Shown: positions 8,279 to 17,191, counted from the stretch's first letter. The stretch is 51,979 bases of DNA from Litorimonas sp964352855 (GCA_964352855.1 CAYGTR010000022.1:1-51979); one strand, 5' to 3'. Notes: generated from the letters alone by a model not told the origin. Numbers and translations: made by a program.

Positions 8279-10339
8279 TTATACATCCAAAATGAGATTT
8301 TCATTTTCGCCCTTTGGCTCCGCGGGGAACGCGCAACACAACAAAGCCTCATCATCATCCACTGGAAACTCTGGAGGGTTTTCGTAGGTAACCCGCCCTT
8401 GTAAAAGCCGCGTCTTACAGGACCCGCAACTACCGCTGCGACAGCTAAAAGGCACATCAATATTTTGATCTTCCGCCAGTTCTAGAAGACTGCCACTTTG
8501 GGGCGTCCATTGAACGGATTTATCAGATTTTTTGAAACTGACCTGCACGGGCTCCAAGGCCGGCGGCTCAAGTTCCGCAAGCGCCACCCCTTCATCTGGG
8601 CGGCGTTTAACGGAAGCTGGCCCAAAGGCTTCGAAGAAGATTCTTGATTCAGTAATGTTCATATCTCTGAGCCCATTATAAATTGTTTCCATAAAGCCTG
8701 ACGGACCGCAGATGAAAAAGTCATAGTCATCAAAGGGCAAGACAGCTTTGAGCATATCCACTGAAATTCTAGCCTGCAGCCCTTTTTGGATGTTCCGTGG
8801 CTCATCTGTTTCGCTTAAGGTCCGAATGAGACGAAACGCCCCTTCTGATCTTTCCAAAATGCCGTTCAATTCAGTGTCAAAGGCGCGTTCTTCAAGTGTC
8901 CGCGCCGCCTGAAAGAGCCAGGCTTGACGCATTTTTCGCGTTCGATGCCCCTCAAAGGCCATATCGCGCAACATAGCGATAAAAGGCGTGATACCGACGC
9001 CAGCCGCCAACATAACAGCTGGGCGCTCAGCACGAGGATCGGCCACAAAATTACCCTGGGGCGCGCGCGCCTCTATCAGGTCGCCGACATTTACTTTGTC
9101 ATGTAGATAGCTGGATGCTAGCCCATCGCGTTTCACGCTTATCCGGTAGGCAGAATCTGAAGGCGCAAGAGACAGTGTGTATGTCCGCAAGATTTCCTTA
9201 TTCTCGCCCGCTATGGCGAGTTTGATCGGTAGATGCTGGCCCGCTTTGTGCCTAACAATTCCGCCGCCATCGGCTGGCTCTAGCCAAAACGACTTTATAA
9301 CAGAACTCTCGCGCTTAATTTTACTGACGCGAAATGGACGCCATTTCATGAGATTTTCTTGCGCCTCAAGACGCGCCTCCGCCTCCTGCCACGATCCCGT
9401 CATGAGTGAGTTCGGCGAATACTCTCCAAAAGACCACCTTAGGGGCAGTGCATTTTTCCTTAAAACGATCTTGCGCGGCTTAAATGTCCAAACCCGCTCT
9501 GCGCCTTCAAAAGCTTCGGCTTCTTTCGAATCTAAAATGACTTCAGCATCGCCCGTTAGCTGCAACACATCTCCCGTTTCGAAATCCGGAAAAACGAGCC
9601 CGGCCTTTGGGTTTTTGATGAAATTGCCCAAGGTGTTAAAGAATAGATTACCGGCATAATCTGGAATCGTCAGCGTCCCGTCAGGATCAACTTTTACAAA
9701 GCCTGATTTGCCGCCGCGATGGGAAACATCAACCTGACGTTCACCGTCCAAATCAACATAAGACGATACAAAAAAGGTATCCGCTTTAGAAATTCTGGCT
9801 TGGATATGTTTATCATTTGCAGGCAGTTCTTGGGGGGCTAACGCGCTATACTCTTCTGGATTGCGCGTGAATTCATGGTCGCGGAGCTGAATATATTGGG
9901 GGCAGTTTCCGAAAGAGTGCCCGACAGCGATCGAAAAACCCTTGCTGTTTAGGTCTGCTACCATCCCGTTCATACGATTCCGGCGCCTCGTGCTCAGCTC
10001 AATGCCAAGCAATCCTACAGCACCCCTATTTTTTAAACCTCGGCTGACCGGGTCCCGCGGGTCCGCAGCATTTGAAAAATCTAAGCGGCGGTCAGTGGGG
10101 GAGGTGATAAATCCAGGCTTTCCTGAGATGAGGCCTGCCCAACAATCACCCTCATCATCGACGCTCGCCAGAACAACGAAAGGAAGTTGAGTGAAAAACT
10201 GTCGATGTTGCTCGGGCATATAGGGACGGATGACCTTACTCCCGACCTCCGCCATAGTCTCGGCGGAACCAAATTTCTGCTGTAACCAGACTTCACCCTC
10301 ATGCCAAGGAGAGAGGCTTACACCCTCTTCGTCATTCAT
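8279..10339 (-). CDS. PNPOx-like / ferredoxin-NADP reductase / 2Fe-2S ferredoxin triple-domain oxidoreductase
   Basis: A 686-aa fusion. Residues about 1-320 form a pyridoxamine-5'-phosphate-oxidase-like split-barrel (FMN-binding type; FFTQLPFVVLASVDDEG and FNTLGNF motifs). Residues about 330-590 form an FAD/NAD(P)H reductase (LRTYTLSL for FAD, GVGITPFIAML for NAD(P), CGPSGFM). The last 85 residues are a plant-type 2Fe-2S domain with CRSGSCGSC and a distal CC pair. Electrons likely pass from NAD(P)H via FAD to the iron-sulfur centre. The partner and the role of the PNPOx-like domain are unknown. Its ATG overlaps the stop of the 48-aa gene upstream (ATGA), so translation should be coupled. Confidence 0.87.
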   Translation of the reverse strand: MNDEEGVSLSPWHEGEVWLQQKFGSAETMAEVGSKVIRPYMPEQHRQFFTQLPFVVLASVDDEGDCWAGLISGKPGFITSPTDRRLDFSNAADPRDPVSRGLKNRGAVGLLGIELSTRRRNRMNGMVADLNSKGFSIAVGHSFGNCPQYIQLRDHEFTRNPEEYSALAPQELPANDKHIQARISKADTFFVSSYVDLDGERQVDVSHRGGKSGFVKVDPDGTLTIPDYAGNLFFNTLGNFIKNPKAGLVFPDFETGDVLQLTGDAEVILDSKEAEAFEGAERVWTFKPRKIVLRKNALPLRWSFGEYSPNSLMTGSWQEAEARLEAQENLMKWRPFRVSKIKRESSVIKSFWLEPADGGGIVRHKAGQHLPIKLAIAGENKEILRTYTLSLAPSDSAYRISVKRDGLASSYLHDKVNVGDLIEARAPQGNFVADPRAERPAVMLAAGVGITPFIAMLRDMAFEGHRTRKMRQAWLFQAARTLEERAFDTELNGILERSEGAFRLIRTLSETDEPRNIQKGLQARISVDMLKAVLPFDDYDFFICGPSGFMETIYNGLRDMNITESRIFFEAFGPASVKRRPDEGVALAELEPPALEPVQVSFKKSDKSVQWTPQSGSLLELAEDQNIDVPFSCRSGSCGSCKTRLLQGRVTYENPPEFPVDDDEALLCCAFPAEPKGENENLILDV

Positions 10340-10482
10340 GATTTTGGCAACATCACGCCATCAGATTGCGCTTTATTTTCAAGTTCTGCACACGCACACA
10401 AGTCTGCGGCGGCAGGGGCCTTATGATTAGTCGCATCACCGACAAGGTCGCGACAATAGTCTTCATATCCATCAGTCAACAT
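10336..10482 (-). CDS. 48-aa Cys-containing small protein coupled to the triple-domain oxidoreductase
   Basis: The start at 10482 has an excellent GAGGAG ribosome site six bases upstream. The ORF encodes MLTDGYEDYCRDL and continues with a DLCACAEL segment, giving three cysteines in 48 residues. It ends in a TGA that shares ATGA with the next gene's start. The strong ribosome site plus the 4-base overlap argue that it is a real leader gene of the operon. I recognise no family. A small partner or maturation factor of the iron-sulfur reductase is speculation. Confidence 0.6.
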   Translation of the reverse strand: MLTDGYEDYCRDLVGDATNHKAPAAADLCACAELENKAQSDGVMLPKS

Positions 10483-10518
10483 CTGTATCTCCTCAATTAC
10501 GGCTATAGATGTAAGGCG

Positions 10519-10539
10519 ATTATACTGTTATCAGAATAG
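10519..10539. promoter_or_regulatory. Candidate promoter -10 and LysR-like motif ahead of the oxidoreductase operon
   Basis: On the minus strand TATAAT (10519-10524) lies 36 bases before the 48-aa gene's start. Directly upstream is TATCAGAATAG (plus 10529-10539), which matches TATCGGAATAG in the LysR intergenic region at 10 of 11 positions. No good -35 is seen at 16-18 bases spacing, as expected for an activator-dependent promoter. Confidence 0.4.
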
Positions 10540-10581
10540 CTCATTATCAAAATTCTTCATTCCAGAATTTGAAATAACGTT

Positions 10582-11472
10582 TCAATTCAAAAAAGGATTC
10601 GCCCGCAAACGCTCTGTTGCAAGATCAATAAAGGCCCGCACTTTGGCAGATGATTGTCGTCCTTGCCCATGTAGTAAGTGAATCGGAAATGGCGGGGGCG
10701 TATATTCGTGCAGAACAGTTTGAAGGCTACCCTCATCTAGATCCGGCCCGACTTGATAGGATATGATCCGAAGCAACCCCCAGCCCGACCGTGCAGCTTG
10801 CAAGGCCGCCGGAATAGAATTTACCGCCATTCTATATTCGGGCTTCACAATAATCCCATCTTTAAATTTCCATTCATTTTGGAAATTGCCAAGCATCAAT
10901 CCAATCAAATTGTGTCCGCTCAGGTCGTCGGGGTGCTGCGGTATCCCATTTTTCTCAAAATATGTCGGCGAGCCGCAGACTTGAAGACTAACCTCGCCCA
11001 CTCGGCTAGCCATGAGGGAGGAGTCTGGTAAGTGTCCAATTCGCACCGAAATATCCAAACCTTCTTCAAAAACATTCACGACCCTGTCAACAAACAGAGC
11101 CTCTATTTTCACCTCCGGATAAAGATCTAAATACTCTGTGATAATCGGTGTAATGTATAACTTTCCGAACATTCTCGACGCTGTAATACGCAAGGTTCCT
11201 GTCGGGTCGCGATGGGCGCCTTTCGCGGCGTCATCGGCGACTAGTAATCCTTCGAGAACATGTTTGGCATCTTCAACATAACGCTGTCCGATTTCGGTCA
11301 ATGTTACAATACGTGTTGTTCGGTGGAGGAGTTTAACGCCGAGATGCGCTTCAAGGTCTCCAATGATACGCGTTACCGATGGCGCACTCACATTTAATTT
11401 GCGCGACGCGGCCGAAAAATTTCCGCTTTCAGCGACCGCAATGAATGTCTCCAAAGCTCTTAGTTTGTCCAC
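10582..11472 (-). CDS. LysR-family transcriptional regulator
   Basis: A 296-aa LTTR. Residues 1-60 form the winged helix-turn-helix (METFIAVAESGNFSAASRKL-type, here LETFIAVAESGNFS, then SAPSVTRIIGDLEAHLGVKL). The remainder is a periplasmic-binding-protein-like effector domain. The sub-branch with HRTTR and DPTGTLRI is typical of DsdC/AaeR-like regulators near GST and NTF2-like genes. It is divergent from the AhpD-like gene, the classical LysR arrangement, and probably activates that operon and represses itself. Similar motifs at 10529 and 8142 suggest wider control. Confidence 0.9.
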   Translation of the reverse strand: MDKLRALETFIAVAESGNFSAASRKLNVSAPSVTRIIGDLEAHLGVKLLHRTTRIVTLTEIGQRYVEDAKHVLEGLLVADDAAKGAHRDPTGTLRITASRMFGKLYITPIITEYLDLYPEVKIEALFVDRVVNVFEEGLDISVRIGHLPDSSLMASRVGEVSLQVCGSPTYFEKNGIPQHPDDLSGHNLIGLMLGNFQNEWKFKDGIIVKPEYRMAVNSIPAALQAARSGWGLLRIISYQVGPDLDEGSLQTVLHEYTPPPFPIHLLHGQGRQSSAKVRAFIDLATERLRANPFLN

Positions 11473-11509
11473 CGCAGGTCCTCTTTAAATGGATATCTTA
11501 TTATTTTGG

Positions 11510-11542
11510 ATATCGGAATAGTAACTTTTAGTAAACCGATAT
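11510..11542. promoter_or_regulatory. Inverted repeat, candidate LysR operator
   Basis: ATATCGG (11510-11516) and CCGATAT (11536-11542) are perfect 7-bp arms separated by 19 bases in the divergent LysR/AhpD-like intergenic region. The left arm continues with AATAG. Position and geometry suit an LTTR recognition/activation region. Confidence 0.55.
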
Positions 11543-11605
11543 TCCTCCGAATATGAAAGAACCGTATCAGATAGAAATCAACAGTGACCGCCAAAGGAGT
11601 ATCTC

Positions 11606-12154
11606 ATGTCACGCATTAACACACCCGCTTCAATTGCAGATGCCCCGGCTGCTGCTCAACCCACATTGGAAGCCGTCAACAACCTTCTAGGGTCAGTTCC
11701 TAACTTGTTTAGAATTATGTCCAACTCGCCCTCCGCTCTGGACGCTTATGTCGGGCTTAATGCGGCTCTGAGCAAGGGAAAGCTGCCGTCTGCAACGAGA
11801 GAGCGCATTGCCTTGGCCGTCGCAGACGTCAATGGCTGCGATTATTGCCTTGCAGCACATAGCTACTTTGGACAAAATTTTGAAAATTTGACATCGGCGG
11901 AAATCGCTCGAAATCGTCAGGGCCGCTCTACAGATGTAAAGGCCGATATCGCTGTACGTTTCGCCGTATCCATCGCCGAAAATCGCGGGCAAGTGGATGC
12001 TTCACTGTTCAATGAAGTAAAAGAAGCCGGATATGATGAAGGCCAGATTGTTGAGATTATCACCCATGTGGCCCTGAATACATTGACCAATTACGTCAAC
12101 GAAGTTCTTCATACCGAAATTGATTTCCCGAACACCGCTAAGTTGGCGGCTTAG
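11606..12154 (+). CDS. AhpD-like carboxymuconolactone decarboxylase-family protein
   Basis: A 182-aa all-helical protein of the AhpD-like fold. It carries the signature Glu66 (ATRERIAL), Cys78-X2-Cys81 and His85 in NGCDYCLAAH, the peroxidase/disulfide-reductase site of AhpD. Family members reduce peroxides or recycle peroxiredoxins. An AAGGAG ribosome site lies seven bases before the ATG. It is the first gene of the plus-strand operon opposite LysR, followed by NTF2-like, GST and a small membrane protein, which supports an electrophile or peroxide response. Confidence 0.88.
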   Translation: MSRINTPASIADAPAAAQPTLEAVNNLLGSVPNLFRIMSNSPSALDAYVGLNAALSKGKLPSATRERIALAVADVNGCDYCLAAHSYFGQNFENLTSAEIARNRQGRSTDVKADIAVRFAVSIAENRGQVDASLFNEVKEAGYDEGQIVEIITHVALNTLTNYVNEVLHTEIDFPNTAKLAA

Positions 12155-12219
12155 AGAGACCCCCAGAATCCAGAGCCGCTCCCTCGGTTTTGGACCACCA
12201 ACAACGAAAGAGACTTATC

Positions 12220-12684
12220 ATGCAACGACCACCTTTGCCTCCATTTACCGCCGAAACAGCCGCACAGAAAGTGCGCGCCGCAGAAGATGGGTGGAACACC
12301 CGTAATCCCGAAAAAATTGCCCTGGCCTATTCCGAGGATAGTCGGTGGCGCAATCGCAGCCAGTTCATCAATGGCCGCAAAGAGATAATGGATTTCCTTA
12401 CGGATAAGTGGAGCGGCGAAGGTGAATATCGTCTTATCAAGGAGCTTTTTGCGCATGATGGAAATCGTATCGGCGTACGCTTTGCCTATGAGTTTCAGGA
12501 CAAGGATGGCCAGTGGTTTCGCGCCTATGGCAACGAAAACTGGATTTTTAATCAAGACGGCCTGATGGCTGAACGCCATGCCAGTATAAACGACGTCGCT
12601 ATTTCAGAAGAAGAACGCCTTTTCCATTGGCCGCAAGGTCGACGCCCGGACGATCACCTCGGTTTAAGTGAACTCGGCCTGTAA
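12220..12684 (+). CDS. NTF2-like DUF1348 protein
   Basis: A 154-aa protein of the DUF1348 branch of the SnoaL/NTF2-like fold. It is recognisable by WNTRNPEKIALAYSEDSRWRNR, then GRKEIMDFLTDKW, and the terminal FHWPQGRRPDDHPGLSELGL-like segment (DDHLGLSELGL here). These are cone-shaped small-molecule-binding or hydrolytic folds of undefined role that commonly accompany LysR and AhpD-like genes. The start is the ATG at 12220 after an AAAGAG site; the upstream in-frame start at 12190 adds residues unlike the family. Confidence 0.82.
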   Translation: MQRPPLPPFTAETAAQKVRAAEDGWNTRNPEKIALAYSEDSRWRNRSQFINGRKEIMDFLTDKWSGEGEYRLIKELFAHDGNRIGVRFAYEFQDKDGQWFRAYGNENWIFNQDGLMAERHASINDVAISEEERLFHWPQGRRPDDHLGLSELGL

Positions 12685-12721
12685 CGAAATTGCCCCCAAA
12701 CGAATTAAGAAAGAGATGATC

Positions 12722-13369
12722 ATGAACACATTATTCCCAAAAAATAGCGCCCCCATTAAATTATTCCGAAACCCAAAATCCGGTCACTGCCATCGCGTCG
12801 AGCTTTTGATGTCGTTTTTAGAAATTCCCTATGAAGCGATTGACTTGGATATGGCCAATGGCGCTCACAAAGCGCCTGATTACCTCAAAATAAGCCCTCT
12901 CGGCCAAGTGCCAGCCATTGATGACAATGGCGTTACGCTTTCAGATTCCAATGCCATATTGATATACCTTATCGGCAAATACAGCGATAATGATGCCTTA
13001 TATCCTAGGGACCCTGTAAAGGCGGCCAATGTGCAGCGCTGGCTCTCTATTGCCGCAGGCGAAATTGCTTACGGCCCTTGCGCCGTCAGGCTTGTGAAGG
13101 TTTTTGGCGCAAATATGGACTGGGATGTCGCGGCCAATATCACGAAAAAGGTGTTCGCGGTGATGGAGCAAACGCTCGCCTCACATAGCCACCTTGCAGG
13201 TGAGCAGCTCACCCTCGCGGATATCGCAGCCTATAGCTACACAGCACATGTGGAAGAAGGCGCGTTTAGCCTCACGCCTTATCCCAACATCAAGGCGTGG
13301 TTAAACCGCATAGAAAATCTACCTCATTTTGTGGGCATGGCCCCTTCTCCAAATTTAGCACAAGGATAG
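12722..13369 (+). CDS. Glutathione S-transferase
   Basis: A 215-aa GST. The N-domain has KLFRNPKSGHCHRVELLMSF, ISPLGQVPAI with the cis-proline, and LSDSNAILIYL for the gamma-glutamyl site. The C-domain has LTLADIAAYSY. An AAGAAAGAG site precedes ATGATCATG; I favour the second ATG but 12716 is equally possible. It is the third gene of the LysR-linked operon, likely conjugating electrophiles in the cytoplasm. Confidence 0.86.
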   Translation: MNTLFPKNSAPIKLFRNPKSGHCHRVELLMSFLEIPYEAIDLDMANGAHKAPDYLKISPLGQVPAIDDNGVTLSDSNAILIYLIGKYSDNDALYPRDPVKAANVQRWLSIAAGEIAYGPCAVRLVKVFGANMDWDVAANITKKVFAVMEQTLASHSHLAGEQLTLADIAAYSYTAHVEEGAFSLTPYPNIKAWLNRIENLPHFVGMAPSPNLAQG

Positions 13370-13373
13370 GACG

Positions 13374-13523
13374 ATGATAGAAAGCATAGATGGGTATCTG
13401 ATAGGCCTTGAATTCAGAGAAGAAGAACTAAAAGCTATTCCCTACCGCGGCTACCTATATGGCGGAATAGCTCTGATGGGTGCAGTCATCTTCACCTTCG
13501 CCGCTCTAATCGCTGTCGGTTAG
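13374..13523 (+). CDS. 49-aa single-span membrane protein
   Basis: The ATG at 13374 follows the GST stop by four bases, with AAGGATAGG in the GST end as ribosome site. The product has a charged N-half (FREEELKAI) and one strong hydrophobic segment, GGIALMGAVIFTFAALIAVG, at the very C-terminus. Family unknown. The tight spacing supports it as the last gene of the operon. Confidence 0.5.
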   Translation: MIESIDGYLIGLEFREEELKAIPYRGYLYGGIALMGAVIFTFAALIAVG

Positions 13524-13754
13524 TTTGGGGTGTTTGATTTTACATAAAGCTATGGGCTCAAATCAGATTGCGAGTTAAAGGCTAAGGCCTCGCATTGATT
13601 CCCTCGGTCTAAGCCTCGTCCGACTTCCCGTGAGGGTCATCAAACGCAAATCGTGGGTATATGTTTTACCCAAGATGAGTTTTCCAAACACCCAAAATGT
13701 AGAAAAGTGGGCTTAAGACTAATGACCTCACAAATCCTAGCCCATGATCTGATA

Positions 13755-13783
13755 TAAAAGAGACGGCACCAAAAGTGCCGTCT
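13755..13783 (-). terminator. Terminator of the TonB receptor gene
   Basis: A perfect 9-bp stem (AGACGGCAC 13761-13769, GTGCCGTCT 13775-13783) with a 5-base loop lies 30 bases past the receptor stop. Read on the minus strand it is followed by CTTTTAT. The hairpin may also slow plus-strand transcription from the GST operon, but that side has no T-run. Confidence 0.75.
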
Positions 13784-13812
13784 AAGTTAGCATTCACCGG
13801 GAAATGAATGTG

Positions 13813-16182
13813 TTAGAAATCCTGGCGCAGGCTAATGCCATAGGTGCGCGGTGGATTGGGGTAGCCGAGGAAGATGCCGGGCTGTGCGGCCCCTGGGAAG
13901 GCGCTGAGTAGGTATTCATCATTAAAGATGTTGCGCCCCCAGAGCTTCACGCTCATGCCGTTATCAAAGGATAGTCCGGCACTGGCGTTGACTGTATTCA
14001 CCTCCCGCTCTGCAAGGTCAGCAGAGACATTAGACACGACCTGCACATTGCTCTCATACAGATAATCGCCGCGGATGAACCCCGTCATGCCATTGCCAAA
14101 GTCATGATTATAGGTTGCCGATGTCGAGAGGCTGACCTCATGAATACCGGCTGGTTTTGTACCCGACAAGTCAACCGGGCCGCCGACCCCTTGCGCGCCT
14201 TGAAAATCATCAAAGACAGGGTCAAGCAGCGTCGCAGCAAAGGTCAGGGTCAACGGGTCAACGGGTGTGAATGTTGAATCCACCTCAATACCCTTGGCAG
14301 ATTGTTTGCCTGCATTAGCCAGCACAAAGCCCGTACCAACGAAAATGCTGGACTGGAATCCTTCGATGGTTTGATCAAAGACGGCAAGGTTAATAGCGCC
14401 GCGTTCGAACCTGGCTTTTAGGCCCAATTCATAGACTGTCGATTCCTCTGGCCCCGCAAAACGGGTGCCATAGGTCTGGTTGTTCTGCGTCAACCCTGCG
14501 TTTTCCAATGCCAACTGATCCTCAGGAAAAGGACGTGAATCGCGCGATAAATTCCAAGATGATGCCTTAAAGCCAGTTGCCGCATTGGCATAAACATTGA
14601 TGTTATTATTGACTTCATAAGCCAAACGCGCGGTCCAGGTTAATTTGTCACCATTGGTACGACCGTTCTCTACCGAATTTGGAAACTCAACAATACGTGG
14701 CAGGAATTGCACGGCGGATAGACCCGCAAGCGGTGTCCCACTTAAATCTAGATTCGAGAAAACGTCTTGGTTGATTTGACGCAGCGAGACCCGTTTTGAG
14801 TCGTCTGTATAATTCAATCCGCCCGATGCGGTCAGCTGATCGTTAATCTTCCAGTCTAAAGACCCAAGTAATGAGTATGATGAATTATCTTGATCCGAAA
14901 ATTCAGTGTTCAGAACGGAATCGTTAAATATCGTGCCTGATGGTAGCATGAATGCACCCTCAACAAAGGGTAAAGCCCCGCCGACCAGCGTATTGACATA
15001 GGTGCGGAAGGCCGAGCCAAGACCGATGTTACTGAACTCAGAAATGCTCTCCTCGAATACAAAGCCCCCAATCATCCAATCGACTGTATTGTCGCCCGCA
15101 GACGTCAGGCGCAGCTCTTGAGTGAAGGTCTCAATATCCGTACCCAAATCACCATTGTCCAAGAAATCACCGCTCGAGAAATCAACATCAAGGGAATAGA
15201 AACGCTCATTAGAGCGGTAGGCCGAGATAGATGTCAGTGTCGCAAAGTTAAAATCAACATCGGCGTGGAAAGAGATGCCTGCATCATCCACCGTGCCCGC
15301 TGGCGCTTCGTCATAAAAAGCGCGGTAGCTAAATAAATCATCGGAATCAGAAATCTCGCCGCCAAGACCGCGGATTAAGGCGCCTGCGCCTGTATTTGTC
15401 AGGTGATTTGTGACACAGCAATTCTCGTCAATTTTGCTAATATCAGCAATAACACGCAGATCGATATTGTCAGCCGGGCGGAATAAAAGCTGCCCGCGCA
15501 ATCCCCAACGATCCCGGTCATTCAAATCAGGACTACCCGCAGAGGCACCGTTTTCAGCATATCCATCGCGTTTGTTCCAGCTACCGCCGATGCTGGCAGC
15601 GAAGGTCTCAGCCGCATTACCACCCGAGAAATAGCCTCTGAGGATTTTCTGGTCATAATTGCCATAGGTCGCATCAATATAACCACCCGATTCAAAGGAA
15701 GGAGCAGAGGTGACGACACTGATTACGCCAGCAGAGGCATTTTTGCCAAACAAAGTGCTTTGCGGGCCGCGGAGAACTTCGACACGTTCCAAATTGGGTA
15801 AATCTCCAATGGCAGCCGCGGCACGTGAGCGGTAGACACCGTCGATAAAGATACCCACAGACGGCTCAATTCCCGTGCCGTTTGCGCCATTACCAAAGCC
15901 TCGAATACTGAAACTTGTATTGGTCGCCGTCTGTAACTGTGTCACGCGCAGAGACGGCACAACACTTTGCAGGTCACTGATATCAATGATTTGCGCGCGT
16001 TCGATTTCCTCACGGCCTGTAACAGAAACCGCAACAGGCGTTTCTTGTAATGTCTGCGTACGCTTTGTGGCCGTTACGATGATTTCATCATCGACTTGCG
16101 CCGCGGCTGTGCTGCTAAATCCAATAGCAGATATTGCTATCAAACTTGTTGTCAGCGCAAATTTTTGCGAATTCTTTTTCAT
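13813..16182 (-). CDS. TonB-dependent outer-membrane receptor
   Basis: A 789-aa receptor with a signal peptide (MKKNSQKFALTTSLIAISAIG, then AAAQ), a TonB box (DEIIVTATK), a plug domain (ETPVAVSVTG to LRGPQSTLFGKNASAGVISVVT) and a long beta-barrel ending in the C-terminal Phe (LRQDF). It takes up a bulky or scarce ligand with TonB energy. The start at 16182 has GGGGAG eight bases upstream. Location at the edge of the catabolic cluster, with the shared palindrome at 16244 upstream, suggests that it imports the cluster's substrate. Confidence 0.93.
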   Translation of the reverse strand: MKKNSQKFALTTSLIAISAIGFSSTAAAQVDDEIIVTATKRTQTLQETPVAVSVTGREEIERAQIIDISDLQSVVPSLRVTQLQTATNTSFSIRGFGNGANGTGIEPSVGIFIDGVYRSRAAAAIGDLPNLERVEVLRGPQSTLFGKNASAGVISVVTSAPSFESGGYIDATYGNYDQKILRGYFSGGNAAETFAASIGGSWNKRDGYAENGASAGSPDLNDRDRWGLRGQLLFRPADNIDLRVIADISKIDENCCVTNHLTNTGAGALIRGLGGEISDSDDLFSYRAFYDEAPAGTVDDAGISFHADVDFNFATLTSISAYRSNERFYSLDVDFSSGDFLDNGDLGTDIETFTQELRLTSAGDNTVDWMIGGFVFEESISEFSNIGLGSAFRTYVNTLVGGALPFVEGAFMLPSGTIFNDSVLNTEFSDQDNSSYSLLGSLDWKINDQLTASGGLNYTDDSKRVSLRQINQDVFSNLDLSGTPLAGLSAVQFLPRIVEFPNSVENGRTNGDKLTWTARLAYEVNNNINVYANAATGFKASSWNLSRDSRPFPEDQLALENAGLTQNNQTYGTRFAGPEESTVYELGLKARFERGAINLAVFDQTIEGFQSSIFVGTGFVLANAGKQSAKGIEVDSTFTPVDPLTLTFAATLLDPVFDDFQGAQGVGGPVDLSGTKPAGIHEVSLSTSATYNHDFGNGMTGFIRGDYLYESNVQVVSNVSADLAEREVNTVNASAGLSFDNGMSVKLWGRNIFNDEYLLSAFPGAAQPGIFLGYPNPPRTYGISLRQDF

Positions 16183-16243
16183 CAGTAATCTCCCCGTCGT
16201 TGCAGTTGGCACCAAGTTAAATTCTTTGCCTGGCATTTATATC

Positions 16244-16257
16244 GACCATTAATGTTC
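16244..16257. promoter_or_regulatory. Candidate TetR operator ahead of the TonB receptor
   Basis: GACCA-TTAA-TGTTC matches the consensus GAACA-N4-TGTTC with one change, 62 bases before the receptor start. The right arm continues with TAC, as AGAACA-type sites elsewhere continue with T. Confidence 0.55.
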
Positions 16258-16315
16258 TACATAAAAAGACGAAACTTGCAAGAGAGCAAAATCAACGGGT
16301 GCGCGATGCTTTGCC

Positions 16316-17032
16316 CTAAATGTGGCGGGTTGGGCGTATAACTATTTCGCTAACGCAGACAGAGGCGGGCTTTGACAGGGCGAAGATGACTGCTTCGGTT
16401 ATGGCGCTGGGCTCTAGATACTCAAAATCAAAGCGGTTTTGGGCATCGTTAAGCGCGGCCTTGTCAGTAATAGAACGGCTTAACCCCGTCCGCACAGCCC
16501 CCGGCGACAGGGTTGTCACACGGATGTTATGGGGGGCCATTTCACGCCTTAGGCTCTCGCTGGCCGTTCGCAGAGCTGTCTTTGTTGCGGAATATACCCC
16601 AGAAGACGGCCAAATATCATGGGCCGCAATTGACGCCATATTGACGATGTGGCCGTCTTTTTGAGCAATCATCGCAGGCAGAACCGCCGCAATGCCGTAA
16701 AGCGCACCACGCAAATTCACATCGATCATGCGGTCCCACTCATCAACCTTTGTGCTTTCAAACATCGAGAGCGGCATTAACCCGGCGTTGTTAATAAAAA
16801 TATCAACCGACCCAAAACGTGCCACGCAGGCCGCTACTAACGCCGTAACAGAGGCTTTGTCGGTGACATCCGTGACGTGATAGTCGGACTTGGGTCCCAA
16901 TTCATCACAGAGCGCACGCAATTTATCCTCTCGCCTCGCGCCGAGCATGACGGTGTAACCTGCTTCGACCAAATCTTTGGCCAAAGCCTTACCGATGCCG
17001 CTTGATGCACCTGTGATTACGACATTTCGCAT
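16316..17032 (-). CDS. Short-chain dehydrogenase/reductase
   Basis: A 238-aa classical SDR: cofactor motif TGASSGIGKAL, NNAG motif (INNAGLMPL), and catalytic Ser...YSATK. The basic residue environment (GARREDK) in the second strand favours NADP(H). It probably oxidises an alcohol or reduces a ketone in the catabolic cluster. It is divergent from the TetR gene. Confidence 0.88.
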   Translation of the reverse strand: MRNVVITGASSGIGKALAKDLVEAGYTVMLGARREDKLRALCDELGPKSDYHVTDVTDKASVTALVAACVARFGSVDIFINNAGLMPLSMFESTKVDEWDRMIDVNLRGALYGIAAVLPAMIAQKDGHIVNMASIAAHDIWPSSGVYSATKTALRTASESLRREMAPHNIRVTTLSPGAVRTGLSRSITDKAALNDAQNRFDFEYLEPSAITEAVIFALSKPASVCVSEIVIRPTRHI

Positions 17033-17191
17033 GGCTACTCTCTGGTTTTGGTGACTTTAGATGACATAGTTTTAGCATTCACAGCTTTGTCCTATCTGGA
17101 CTTAGGCATTGAAAACAGAGTGTGTACTGAACCCAACAAATACCGATACTCGGCAATTTGAAGAGCGCGCAGGCACCCCAAGACTTAAAAA

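Noticed and set aside
17111..17127. GAAAACAGAGTGTGTAC as another TetR operator
   Set aside because: Spacing and arms do not fit GAACA-N4-TGTTC; only loosely palindromic.
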